From assembly GCA_900618425.1 (NCBI GenBank), contig UZAN01044800.1:196-26829 (forward strand): DNA of 26,634 nucleotides. Reading direction: 5' to 3'. Positions 1-10,502 of this stretch are shown here, piece by piece (position 1 is the stretch's first letter; each line of letters opens with the position of its first letter). Below the pieces are notes generated by a model that was not told the origin of the DNA, ran no database searches, and was given only the letters and a program-made list of their open reading frames with translations. The stretch is from Echinostoma caproni. Its lineage: Eukaryota; Platyhelminthes; Trematoda; Plagiorchiida; Echinostomatidae. The translations under genes and the position numbers were made by a program.

Positions 1-189
1 GAACTGAACTGTTTATTGCCCTCGGTTTCGAGATCGCATATGACCTCAAACATGGCACAATTTTCAAGTCAAGTCAAGCCAAGGAAAGCTTCATGCACTC
101 AAAGCGTGAATTCTGAGCAGTTTAGGAGTTTTACAGTGGATAGGTAAAATAATTGCCAACGAAAAAATACAGTGTAAGAAATCCTGCAC

Positions 190-195
190 TTTATT
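190..195 (-). terminator. Poly(A) signal of the minus-strand gene
   Basis: The plus strand reads TTTATT here, so the minus strand reads AATAAA, 14 bases beyond the TAA stop at 210-212. The close fit of stop and signal supports a genuine gene 3' end. A second AATAAA on the minus strand lies at 11-16. Confidence 0.6.
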
Positions 196-209
196 AAATG
201 AGAGAAAAA

Positions 210-569
210 TTAGGGCAAGAGTTTTTCCTTGAAGCAGGTGACGATGTGCTGACGAGTTAATAGTGAACGAGTTAGATAAGGAATTACACTGTTTTGAGAT
301 GTGGATGTCCGCGCAGGAAGGAGTTGGTATTTAGAGCGTTTCCGAAGAATCGACAGGTCTTTCGCGATATCTTGGTGCAGACAATGCCCTTGATCACGCG
401 TTATCCTATCAATGAATTTATCAAAAGCGTCAAGATGCTTGGAAATAAAGAAATCAACTACAAGAGCTTTATAAACTCCACTGTAGCGGGAAAAACGTTT
501 AAGAGATCTTGAAACTAAATAGAAGTCTTTTTCTTCCAGTCCAGCGATAAACATCGGGGAGCAGTATAG
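210..569 (-). CDS. Terminal coding exon of an unidentified protein
   Basis: This is an open frame of 119 codons ending in TAA. On the minus strand it starts directly after a good acceptor, a pyrimidine-rich tract ending in CACTAG at 570-573, in phase 0 with residues LYCSPMFIAGLEEKDFYL. The protein is predicted to be helical and is rich in Lys, Arg, Phe and Leu. Alternating motifs such as KDFYLVSRSLKRF and HLDAFDKFIDRI suggest amphipathic helices. I see no signal peptide or membrane segment and do not recognise the family. The Met at 554 need not be the start, since the frame stays open to the acceptor. An AATAAA follows the stop closely. Codon use looks like normal coding sequence, and the frame has no internal stop, unlike the decayed elements nearby. 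I could not place upstream exons with confidence. Confidence 0.6.
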   Translation of the reverse strand, partial: LYCSPMFIAGLEEKDFYLVSRSLKRFSRYSGVYKALVVDFFISKHLDAFDKFIDRITRDQGHCLHQDIAKDLSILRKRSKYQLLPARTSTSQNSVIPYLTRSLLTRQHIVTCFKEKLLP

Positions 570-985
570 CTAGTGTGGAAAAATGCAGTGAGTTGTATCG
601 TGCGCTTGCCTCTCTGTAGACTTTCCACTGCAGATCACATTACACTCTGACGCCCGTACTCGACATTGNGTACATCAACCGCGCGCATTTTATAATTTTA
701 GCTTTGTTTTCGTGTTGTTTGCGGAACTAATCACGTTTTTAATATAGCGAGATAAGCATGAATTCCACTTCTAACGATAATTAAGTATAAAAACAGAAGC
801 CTGCTGGAAAATGTATAAACATATTTTATCTGTCACTTGTCTAAATGGGAACTGGATTTATGATTCCAGAAATTTTTAAATCTACATGTTCTCCGCTATT
901 TCAGAATGTGATTGCTTTTCCATTGGATTTGTATAGTTTTGAACACTCCGCTGTATATATAAGTATACTACCTAGTATATTTATA
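570..985. other. Non-coding stretch, probable intron
   Basis: I see no convincing exon on either strand. If the minus-strand exon at 210-569 is real, this is its upstream intron, and further exons should lie to the right. One N is at 669. Confidence 0.4.
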
Positions 986-1090
986 CCCAAGCAGCACGAG
1001 TATATCACTGAGTGACACCTGAGTGTCCCAATGAAAAAATTTTAGTACGCTCAGAGGACGCTCAAATAAATTTTCAATAGCGTATCTTAT
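986..1090 (+). mobile_element. End fragment of a MITE-like DNA element (second copy)
   Basis: The sequence begins CCCAAGCAGCACGAG, nearly the same as the ends of the element at 2146-2868 (CCCAAGTAGCACGA and, inverted, CCCAGGCAGCACGAG). Similarity continues inward with GAGTG-type repeats and a shared stretch around GTACGCTCAG. No inverted partner end was found, so its right limit is arbitrary and the copy is either truncated or too diverged to follow. Confidence 0.5.
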
Positions 1091-1796
1091 TAACCATTTC
1101 AATTAGGAACCCCAGAAAGACCCGTAAATCTAAAAGCCTCGCTTTATTCTTATTACATATAACTTACTACGCATCAATTTACACGCGTCAATTTTAGGCG
1201 TTCAATTCGCCCAGTCCACAACGTCTTCTATTGTTGCTAAATATCTATTTGTGAAGCGTACATCTATGGTTTACGGCCCTTACTCCATACAACGTACGTA
1301 GATGCGTTCTACATTTATCGCTTTCGTTTATCACAGTAAGAAGTCCCGAATGTCCAATAGAATTAACACACTATATTGAAATGAAAAAGAGGTTTATTTC
1401 ACAGTTTATTTCATCGCGATACATACAATGAGTCTTCCTCTTCAGGGTCTTTATTCTCCTTATTGCCGTCTGAAATGGAAATTGAAAAAAATTTATAAGA
1501 ATGTAATAAAAGATACATGTTATCGGTTAGTTAAATGAAGGAATATTTTGCGGGAAAACTCACCGGTAAAAAGTTGGTAAAAAACAAGTGACGTCCACAG
1601 GTTCGTGAGCACCCCGAGGTCTCGCTCTTTGTATCCAACGTTGGATTTTTCCAATTACCGTAATGCTGTTAGTATTTGGAAAATCCTTTTGGAGAACGGC
1701 ATCTGTGAGTTAAAGTAGTGTATTTCACAGTTAATTTCCAACGTACCAGCTATCAACTGGCATAGCTTACTATTAGCTAGTGCCAACCTTATAAGT

Positions 1797-1826
1797 ATAC
1801 GACCTAGGTCGTATGTTCATGAACAT
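1797..1826. repeat. Two abutting perfect palindromes
   Basis: ATACGACCTAGGTCGTAT (1797-1814) is a perfect 18-bp palindrome. It shares two bases with the 14-bp palindrome ATGTTCATGAACAT (1813-1826). Both can be read directly. Confidence 0.85.
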
Positions 1827-1969
1827 GAATAAAAACGACTGCAGTAGTTTTTATTAATATGAGATATCCTTTGGGCTGCAAAGGTATTTTCGTGAGTCAC
1901 CGTCTTTTTACTGAGGAACACATCCCCAGTCAGCACAGGTGAACACGCATGCATCCAAATGTCATGATT

Positions 1970-1997
1970 CCTATTGATACGGTACTGTATCAATAGG
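1970..1997. repeat. Hairpin with 11-bp perfect arms
   Basis: CCTATTGATAC at 1970-1980 and its reverse complement GTATCAATAGG at 1987-1997 flank a 6-base loop. Weaker outer pairing is visible (GGTGAAC near 1938 against GTTCACC near 2010), so the hairpin may sit inside a larger fold. Confidence 0.85.
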
Positions 1998-2145
1998 TGA
2001 AAGCAACACGTTCACCAATGTACACCAAGTCGTTCAGAATAAGCATTTGAATTTATGTATTTCATCCAATTAACAGAATTGAGTCCACTAATTGATGTTG
2101 GATTTCTCAGATATTTTCTAGTAAAATAATTAATTATGAATGTTT

Positions 2146-2868
2146 CCCAAGTAGCACGACAGTCACCGTTGAGTCACCGGAGAGTCACCTGAGAGTCACC
2201 GTTGCGTACCATTTTGAACACGCTCAGTGACTGACAAGGTAAATAAAAAAATGGAGCTATATTTCAGTTGTCGACTTATAGCAATTTAAACAAAGCCTCT
2301 GAATAAAAGTAAATAATAACAATTCGCTTCGAATTATCGTGTTTTCGTATAGGTACTTCGCTGCCTATGCAAAAGTTATCAAATGTGCAATTCATTTAAT
2401 CCTAACTATGCTTACAATGATTCACTAAGGAATCACTCCGAAGGGCTACTGCTATGTCTATTACGACATTGATTTTGATGCATAAACTTACTTTTCAAAC
2501 CGAAAATTGTTCTTTATGACGCTGTTCACTAACACCTACCAGTTAANCCCGCAGTACAGCATAATAAAATTCATGAATGATCATTCTATCAAAATTTAAA
2601 TATCCAAGAGTAGGTAAAATACAATGTTTTCGCAAAACATTTAACATTTGGAACTTATGTGAAATAGCATATTAAGAAGTAATTTTTCATAAAATTACCT
2701 TTATTTTTCTGCGATACGCATAGAGAAATTTAAAAACCAAAATTTCTCAAGCAATTTTACTCATAGAATCCGATTTTGGAATAGTTAATTTATAAAAATC
2801 TGTATTTTGATGACCTGCCCCCTGGTGACTCAACGGTGACTCTCTAGTGTACACTCGTGCTGCCTGGG
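2146..2868. mobile_element. MITE-like non-autonomous DNA transposon, about 723 bp
   Basis: The left end starts CCCAAGTAGCACGA. The right end, read on the other strand, starts CCCAGGCAGCACGA. Just inside both ends lies the shared stretch AGTCACCGTTGAGTCACC. The left end carries four AGTCACC units in series (2160-2202), the right end at least two in inverted orientation (2825-2845). No transposase frame is visible between them; the interior is AT-rich and holds one N. I could not read a clear target duplication, and the superfamily is unassigned. Confidence 0.6.
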
Positions 2869-3029
2869 TTACTAATCATTATTATCGTATAAAAAAATTA
2901 GAAATGGCTATTACAAGTTCCATGAACTAGGTCAACGTTTGAAAATCAAACGCCCGGTCTAAGAACCTAATTTTATACAGGATGCTACAAAGACGAGTAA
3001 TAATGAAATGAACAGTACATGGAACGGAC

Positions 3030-3299
3030 TCACACAAAAACTGTCCGGTTGGTTGATGGGTCCTGTTCATCGGATGTGTGGCTTCGGTTGATAATGTGCA
3101 GTGGAGCTGAAAAGAATGGCTGCAACAGTTAACGGACCGATTGACGATAACTGATGATGTACGCGTACTGCTTCAGCAACACTCGGAGAAGAGATGCGTA
3201 GTCACGAACAGAGTTTGTATTGTGTTGTCAGTAATTATGTGTATTAAAACAAGTTGCACAATAATGTCATAGAAAAAATGGATGGAAAAGTAAGACACT
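3030..3299 (-). repeat. Probable 3' LTR of the Gypsy remnant
   Basis: On the minus strand the pol remnant is followed by a purine-rich tract, AGAAGGGGGT (about 3305-3315), and then TGTAGTGTC, as expected for a polypurine tract and an LTR start. The outer LTR end could not be located, because the 5' LTR is not in view for comparison, so 3030 is a guess. Confidence 0.3.
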
Positions 3300-4405
3300 A
3301 CAGTACCCCCTTCTAGAATGAAAGTGCAAATTGAAAACTCTATAAGGCGCGAGTAAAAGCGTATATGTAAGCAAAATGAGCAAGGAAGTGTACTTTTCTA
3401 CCTAGAGTTAGTGTAAGAAGAACGGTTGGAGGTGTAAATGAGCGTGTTGCAGGTGGTGTGGTTGGAGAAGTGTGTGTTGCGTCTGTTGGGTGGCTTGGTG
3501 TGGGCGATGTTGTTGAAGGAAAAACATGTGAAGATTGTTTGATGGATAAATCAAATGATGAATTGAAATACGCAGGTTTTAAACGATCGATGCTTACCGA
3601 ATCATGCGTTTCCTTGCGATCCAAAACAATACATTATTGAAAAAAAAATTACTCTGTATGGTCCTGTGTATGGTGCTTGAAGTAGTCGACGTGTAGCGCC
3701 TCAACGAATGAAAACGTGACTACATGTGTACAAATCACCAGACACTTTTACAGTCCACTTGTGCTGGCGTGTTGGAGTTGATTTTGTATGCACCATGTGG
3801 TCTCGCAATCGCTTGGCCAACGTCGAGGAAGAAACAGGGGTTGTTGGTGATGTTTGAAGCAAATCACCTGATAGACAAAGGTTAGTTCCGCAAACGAAAT
3901 CTGCCGCCGCACATCCGAGATCTTTGATAACAGAGCTAATTCTCAAGCGGGTGAGAAGAAGACGTTCGGTCCAGCGAGGATTTTAGCGAGTACGAAGTGG
4001 GGCTTTGAGCTGTCGGTGAAAACGTTCAAGTAAGCCGTTTGCTGCGAGGTGGTAAGCAGTGGTGCAATTGTGTTTGTAAGCAAACAGCCGCGTAAAATCA
4101 CGAAAGAGCGCACATGGAATTGAGGGCCTCTGTCAGTGTTTACAGTGTGGGGAACACCATAAAGGGAAATCCCTTGTGCCAGAAAATTTTGTGCGATGCA
4201 CTCAGAGGAAATGTCTGTCAGAGGAACGGCCACCGGCCAACGTTCGAAGTGGTCGACACATGTTAACAGATATGTCTTAACATTTGAAGTGGAAAGTGGG
4301 CCAACAAGGTCAATGTGAACATGGGGAACATGCAAACTGGTGCATGCAGCATGAGGTAGTTTAGACTAGTAGCTTGTACTATACCTGCGGTAAAAAGCTG
4401 GTATG
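3300..4405 (-). pseudogene. Decayed Ty3/Gypsy pol: integrase core to pol C-terminus
   Basis: Read on the minus strand, the order is that of a Gypsy integrase. First comes H-I-D-L-V-G-P-L (first catalytic Asp) with TCVDHFERWPVAVPL, then N-T-D-R-G-P-Q-F (second Asp), together in the frame ending at 3943. The third motif, with the catalytic Glu (A-N-G-L-L-E-R-F-H-R), is intact but lies in another frame around 4020-4070. Next come DLGCAAADFVCGTNL and a DLYTCSHVFIR stretch (3701-3946), a QAPYTGPYRV-like stretch (about 3660-3690) and DSVSIDRLKPAYF (3560-3600), the usual post-integrase segment. Several frameshifts and stops separate these pieces, so it is not functional. No protease, reverse transcriptase or RNase H was recognised upstream. 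It resembles Gypsy families known from schistosomes, but I cannot assign one. Confidence 0.88.
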
Positions 4406-5391
4406 CAAGGGTAAATTATGCGCAGATAAGCCGCATGAATAAAGTATGGAAACGTTTACTTAGTGCTGCCGATAACATGTCACCTTTGAAGGGGAAGGAC
4501 AACTAAACTGGTATCGCTTTTTGCAGGCAACTCTGGTTGCACTTTTTCTGGTGACCTTCATACACTGTTAAACGGCTCCATCTGAATATGCATTTCCTAT
4601 TAAAGTTCTTCCTATTTGTCTCACTTCTTCCTTGAATGCATCTGTTGAACTTATTTGCCTTGCAACGAATCAGTGTCTTCTTTCGCTGTCGAGGCAATTT
4701 GTGTACTGATCTGTCGAAGTCAACTTTCAGTGAGAAGATCCGTTTTGACAGCGCAAGGTCAAAACATCAAAGAATACTAACGCTCCAAAAGACCCCAATT
4801 CGTGCTTACATTGGATAATCCTGTGGATTTTGTTAAACTGATCTGACAGAACAGCGGAACTCATTAAGGTATCAACCTAGCAGACCTTAGCTACAGATCC
4901 ATAAATCCTTGTTTATGTTATTATTAATTTAAACTGTTTTTCGCTATCTTTCTCTCTCTCTAGCTCATTTAATAGAAGGATAACTCGAGATTAAAACAGG
5001 TAAATAGTAATTTTCTCTATAAAATAAAATGTAGTAGAAGGTTAACATCTCTCAGCGGATGTGAGAGATGATGATCATGAGGGTGATTAATAGAACAAAG
5101 GTTTTCAAACGTTAAGGAGTAAATTATAATTATTCATCATTTTTGACGGTCCACACCATTGCGTGCTAACTACCAGATATTTCTCATTTTCAATGCATTG
5201 AAATTTTTCTACATATGTTTTGAGACAACCGGAACTGGTTACAATATTTTATTATTATAGGAATGGAAATCGAAATTGGTTTTGAAGGACCAGTTTTCAA
5301 ACATTTCCGCGTTGTGTAACTTTGAAAAGAACAACAATGCCGAGTTTTAGCCACATTTTGGTTTGTCTATGGAAATTTCAATTTTTCCTCA
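4406..5391. other. Non-coding stretch upstream of the CASD1-like gene
   Basis: No supported exon or motif. It should contain the promoter and 5' UTR of the CASD1-like gene, but I see no convincing core promoter. The frame of exon 1 stays open leftwards to about 5320, which may simply be 5' UTR. Confidence 0.35.
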
Positions 5392-5485
5392 ATGTTTTAC
5401 CATATGACGCAATTTAAAAGGATGCTTGCATATACATTGATGCTGCTGACGGTTGCTTTTCGCATCAGTGTGTTTGACACTCAAG
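5392..5485 (+). CDS. CASD1: CASD1-like exon 1: start and signal anchor
   Basis: It codes for 31 residues plus one base. ATG at 5392 is the first Met in the open frame; ATG at 5404 is an alternative four codons later. The basic KR pair is followed by a hydrophobic run (MLAYTLMLLTVAF), fitting a type II signal anchor. It ends CAA G before a GC donor. Joining to exon 2 gives D-F-C, matching the D-S-C of vertebrate CASD1 just inside the lumen. Confidence 0.72.
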
Positions 5486-8400
5486 GCAAGTGCGTCAATT
5501 TCTGTCTCAAAAGCTTTCTCTAGATTTTTGTCGAGCATTGTTCAATAATGGCCAGTTTGTCCCAGACGGGTTCTGGAGACCACAAGAATGTATGACACAC
5601 AGATATACTAGAAAGTAAACAGAAGTGCATACTTCAGATTATTTTCAGAGAGATTGAACGATGCGTCAAAGACATACCAACAAGAGTGACATATATTAGC
5701 GATGGATTACTGCCTCATTTGTTCACAGAACTAAACGATTCCGGAGTTTTGGTAAATCTACTAAAGGTTCCATCAAAAGATAAAACTCGGTCTGAGGTTC
5801 TCAAACTGGTAAGCTCTGTGTTTCCCTCTACATATATAGTACAAATATAGCGTTGCCGACAGGTAGCAAATGTATTTGAATAAATGAGAAATTCCGTTTC
5901 ACATATTGCGTTAATTTTTCGAAATGTAGAGAGTGATTGACATATAGTACAGAGAATGGCCCCCTATCTGGTATATGGGGTGAGGATGTGTGGACTGTGT
6001 TGGGCAGTTTCAAAGTAGGTAATGGCACGTAAGAAAATGAATAAAGACAAGAGAAATGTGAAAATGTGCGAAATAGAAGTGATAAGAACAGAGTTGTTTG
6101 AGGCGGGATTAAATCTGCTTGAAAGTCTAGTTGGAGGGCCAAAAACGAGCGACGAAGGGCTGAGAAGACAAGATCCGTTGTTTGGAATTCTTTTTTGGCA
6201 CTCTATTTCTAAAATCACCGTAACAACAGTGCTGGATCTAAGTTAAGTTTCCTGTACCCCAATGACTCAAAAAATAGTTATCGTTGTAAATCATTGCCTA
6301 ATTTTGTCTAGATAATCGTTCATATAAAGTTTACACTGATATAATTAAGTTCAAACAATGAATGCACAAGGATACAGCAGATCATTTCAAAGGTTATTTG
6401 ACCCAAATTGGTGCAGATAACAAATGCCAGAAACAAAATTAGGAGTAATCATTTTGACATACTTGCAACATGATTTGGAATATTCCGTATCGGATGTAAC
6501 CCTTTTCTTTCAGTTCAGTAAACAAACATCATGATGAAGATGGTTTGATTGATCAAATTTTATATCCACACAAGTTCGTATAGCACCATGTGCTGCTACA
6601 TCGCAGTGATGTTACTCAATTCTAGAAAGTACTGATGGAATCTGGCAAACAATCAACTAAAAATCCTCTTCCGTGGAGATTGAAATGTGAATTTTGGGTT
6701 CCAGTCGTCGTGATTATGATTGTGAAAATGTTTCCAATATGGCAACAGACACATAATATCGGTTCAGAAGTATATTGTATCTAAAAGTGTACCGAAGTTG
6801 GTGGATTTATCACAACTGGGAAGCAATCGAAAACGCATGAAAATAAGAAACTAATACATACTTTTCAATAATTTACTCAGTTACCTTGCTTTCTGTCACC
6901 GAAATTTTTCACACATTTGTTCCTAGACTGAGTACCCAATAGGGATAACCTAAGTTTGTATCAAAGTCCGGATAACTTGACGGGAAAACTTCAGCTCCAA
7001 GTGATCGTCTTTCTTTGGTTAAAATGTAAATGTCGTGAGTGCCGAGAACGTTTTGACACAAATGCTGTGTCGGAAATTCTGCTGCTTTTACTTGTTTTGC
7101 AGATTACTGAAAAATTAACCTTGGATTTGAATCTGTACCCAAGTAAGTTTTTCATCCCTAAGTTCCTCAATCATTAATCATCATTTAGCTAATGAGTAGA
7201 CCACAGGTATCATTATTTTAAAGTCGAATATTCCGAGTAAAGGTGTGAATTTATGTTTAGAGGAACTGTTACCGTGCAATTACACTTTTGGTTTAGGTGA
7301 ACTATTTCATAACTTGAATAATCAACAGAGATTCATTTAACATCTCTTCTTATCATAGGCGACAATATCCCACGATTATATAATAATACAAGAAGATACA
7401 ACGCCATGATAACTTTCGCCACACAAATTGTAGTTGGATCTCCGAAATCAATCTTTTATCCTGGTAACGTGATGTAACACTAGTAATTGTAAATGTGGCA
7501 TAATAAATTTACTGGTCATCTCTGGAGATTGTAATATCCGACAAACAGCCCTGAACAAATTGTCCACTCAACTGTGGAGACTTGCAGTTGCGTGTACTTT
7601 TTATGTCTCTGCCGAGAAATAAGCAGCAAACCTATGCGAGTGTAACTCACGAACAGAACACACAAAGACTGTGTTTAATACTTAATGCCCGTAAGACTCG
7701 CATAGGCTCCACAGAAAATTGAATTCCAAAAGATCTCTCATCTATTTCTTTTAATCGTCAAATGCATTGACCGCCATTTGGTTTATATAACGAAATAATT
7801 TGTTTCGGGGGAGATGGGATCAGCTGTTTGCCAAACCAATGTCTGCGGATGACGGGGGCAGTGAGGATTCGTCACTGAATGGTACACAAAGCATACCATT
7901 GCCCTTTGGGACCGATGATTGAAGTAATGCTTCGTGTCTACCAGAACAACTACATGTTTCATAAAATCCGTTTGCCTGACAGACTGTGAACTACAGAGTT
8001 CAGAATGCAAAAAGTGAGAAGTTGATCATGTTTCGTTCGAATTTTGTGTTCATTTGCATTGCAGGTTGGTGAATAGTGACGGAGAGCAACTTTAAGTTTC
8101 GGACAAGATTTATAAAGGATGGTGAGGCAGCATAAACAGGGCGCAACATTACATGCATTTCTATCTTTTATTCTACTTCCTTCGAATGAACACAATGATA
8201 AAATTTTCAGGAAGAGGTAGACGACCAATCAAACGGCCGCCAAACACTGAATACAGAGATTGTGGAAAGTCCAGCTAGGCGGTTTGAACACTTCTTCCGC
8301 AGTGATAATCTGGTGAACTTTATCACTTGACCACTGCCATTTGAATAGGTGGGAACATCTGTTCAGTGGTAGAAACACACGTTCAACCTCTGATCTAGGT

Positions 8401-10462
8401 CGTAAAGTTTATAAATCCTTAATTGCTTTTTTAGAAAATGCGGGACTAACGCAATGCTTTTTACTTTGTTACAATAATTATTGTGAGACCGGAAATCGGA
8501 TTCACCACGATCACATATTTGTTTGCACACTCATACGATCATTGATATTACTCGAAACACGGTGGGATGGGCTAGGGAAACTTTAGCGCTTGCACAAATT
8601 GCTTTTGGACACACAAAGGAGGGCTGTGCAGACAAATGCCCACCACTTCTGCTGTGGCCAGCATCCGACAGCAAACCTCTCTCGATAATCCCCCATGAAC
8701 TTTATAAAGGGGGTGGAAAACCTCGGCCACCTTCACAGTGAGATTTATTTCAGTTAGAAGTTAAACCACTGTACGTATTAGTTCCGATATTGAGCCACGC
8801 AGGGTGGTGTTCACGAATCCGTTGGGACAATCGCCTCACCGTGAGGCCTATGTGCGCTGTTCCACAGGAACAAGTAAATGAGTATACACAGAATGAGACT
8901 ACAGAGTCTGGAACAAAGTTCCGGGCAAGAATACAAATCCATGAAAACAACTTTGTTCGCCGCTTTGTTGGTTCTTTTGAAATGTGCTCTGTGAGACTAT
9001 CTCGACAAAGATTATTATTGAAAGACCATATGAAATTTATTTGATTCTAATTTGACTGATAACTGGCTAAACGTTATGTTGCTGTTGTAGTCCCATCTTT
9101 TTATTAAAAAAATGCAAGCGGCCTTTGATTGGTTTTACCGAGAGCTGAATGCTAGTGCCGATCGTCAATGAAAAACTTTTGTTCAATTTTTATTTACTCT
9201 GATTGATTAAACAACTGGAGAAAAGTCCTCCAGAAAAGTAAAATACACCTCGTTCATTTTCTTGCATTGAATCAAACATTTTTAAAGAACACAACAAGAG
9301 AAATGTTCCATGAACATGTCGTGCAGCTTCGTAGACACTGTGGTACCCTGAGTATGAACTGTGCGGAAACGTTTGCAGTTCGGTTAATGGATGATAGTAA
9401 GGATTTAACCTCTGACTTCACTGTTTAGTTATGGAGATAAAAACTGCTACATTTTGCAACAATCTCAACGGAAATTCATTTGATGCTATCTTCCAAAGTA
9501 TGTTTGCCTATAGTTTTGTCTGATGTTTTTGTAGTTCACACTCATAGGTAGAAGTTGTCAATACGGGATAGATTTAATCAGTGACGCTGGAATCACGCTT
9601 TTTGCTCCTAATGTTGGCTACATAAATTACGGTAGTTTCTCATGGGCTGATTGGAAGAGTGCGGCAACTGCTTTCCACCGTACATGGTTCTGGCTACCAA
9701 GTGATTGCTACTCAACTTGTGTTGATGCAGTCCATACTGGTGATAACGATAGACGGAGTTTAAAACATTAATGCACAGAAAACATCAGGTAATGACTTTT
9801 ATAATAGTTTTACAAATGGAATCCGTTTTCTGATGGAGAAGTTTTGGGAGGGAGAGAATAAAGTCATTTGCATCAGGATGCAAATATACCGATCTTGGAC
9901 AATAGAAAATGGTTCCCATTTGTTTCCTTCGAAAATAACCATTCCCTTTAGTCGATTAGTTCTTATCTATTTGCCGTCGCGCATCCTTAGTATTCAAACA
10001 GAAGATAACATTTGCAGCTTCCAGTGGTACTGTATTCTGGTATTTTGGATACTGAAATATTTCGTACATTCTTTTGTTTACTTTGCGTCAGACAAAACGA
10101 AAAGCCTGCCGGATCTATCACGAAACCGGCTATCGGTTATCTTCCTTTGGACCCCAGCTGGTGAGTAATCTCTTTGTTTTGCTTGAAGCAACATGACAAT
10201 AACCATTAAATTCGGACAGCCCACATACAACAGTACCTAGACGAGACTCAATACAATCAGCAGTTATTTGTCAAATGAGTATGGAACCGAAAATGCCAGA
10301 GGTTAAAACCTGGCAGTATCACGCCCACAAACATATCATGGAACCTTTTAATTTTTCCTAAATGTAATTGTGCTGTGATTTGTTTGGCATACCGTCTGAA
10401 CTCAGACGTACTCGCACATTGTGTACAGCATTCAAACGAAATCAATACAGACGATGTTTTCC

Positions 10463-10502
<40 letters not shown>

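Larger units (their letters stand above)
1091..2145. other. Intergenic stretch without recognisable genes
   Basis: No open frame or splice-bounded exon stands out. It contains clustered palindromes (1797-1826 and 1970-1997), a stray GAGTCACC at about 1895 and a weak match to the MITE end near 1925. It may be an old, diverged mobile element interior. Confidence 0.35.
7464..9547 (+). other. Intron 5 of the CASD1-like gene, with Penelope-like insert
   Basis: Holds a nested hairpin (7631-7706) and a decayed Penelope-like fragment (8572-8950, minus). An open stretch after the acceptor at 8211 has the wrong phase for this gene. Confidence 0.6.

Noticed and set aside
2160..2202. AGTCACC repeats, considered as a CRISPR-like or regulatory array
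   Set aside because: The units lie next to inverted element ends, have no regular spacers, and the genome is eukaryotic; they fit transposon subterminal repeats.
6513..6580. Exon-like piece after a TTTCTTTCAG acceptor
   Set aside because: The only open frame does not fit the phase-0 junction between exons 3 and 4, and no good donor follows.
8214..8331. Open frame after TTTTCAG, encoding an acidic start and R-R-F-E-H-F-F
   Set aside because: Wrong phase for the CASD1-like gene (phase 1 is required) and no family resemblance.
9833..10091. Upstream part of the open frame that ends in CASD1-like exon 7
   Set aside because: Only 10092-10160 aligns with the family and has a strong acceptor; the rest reads like an intron open by chance.
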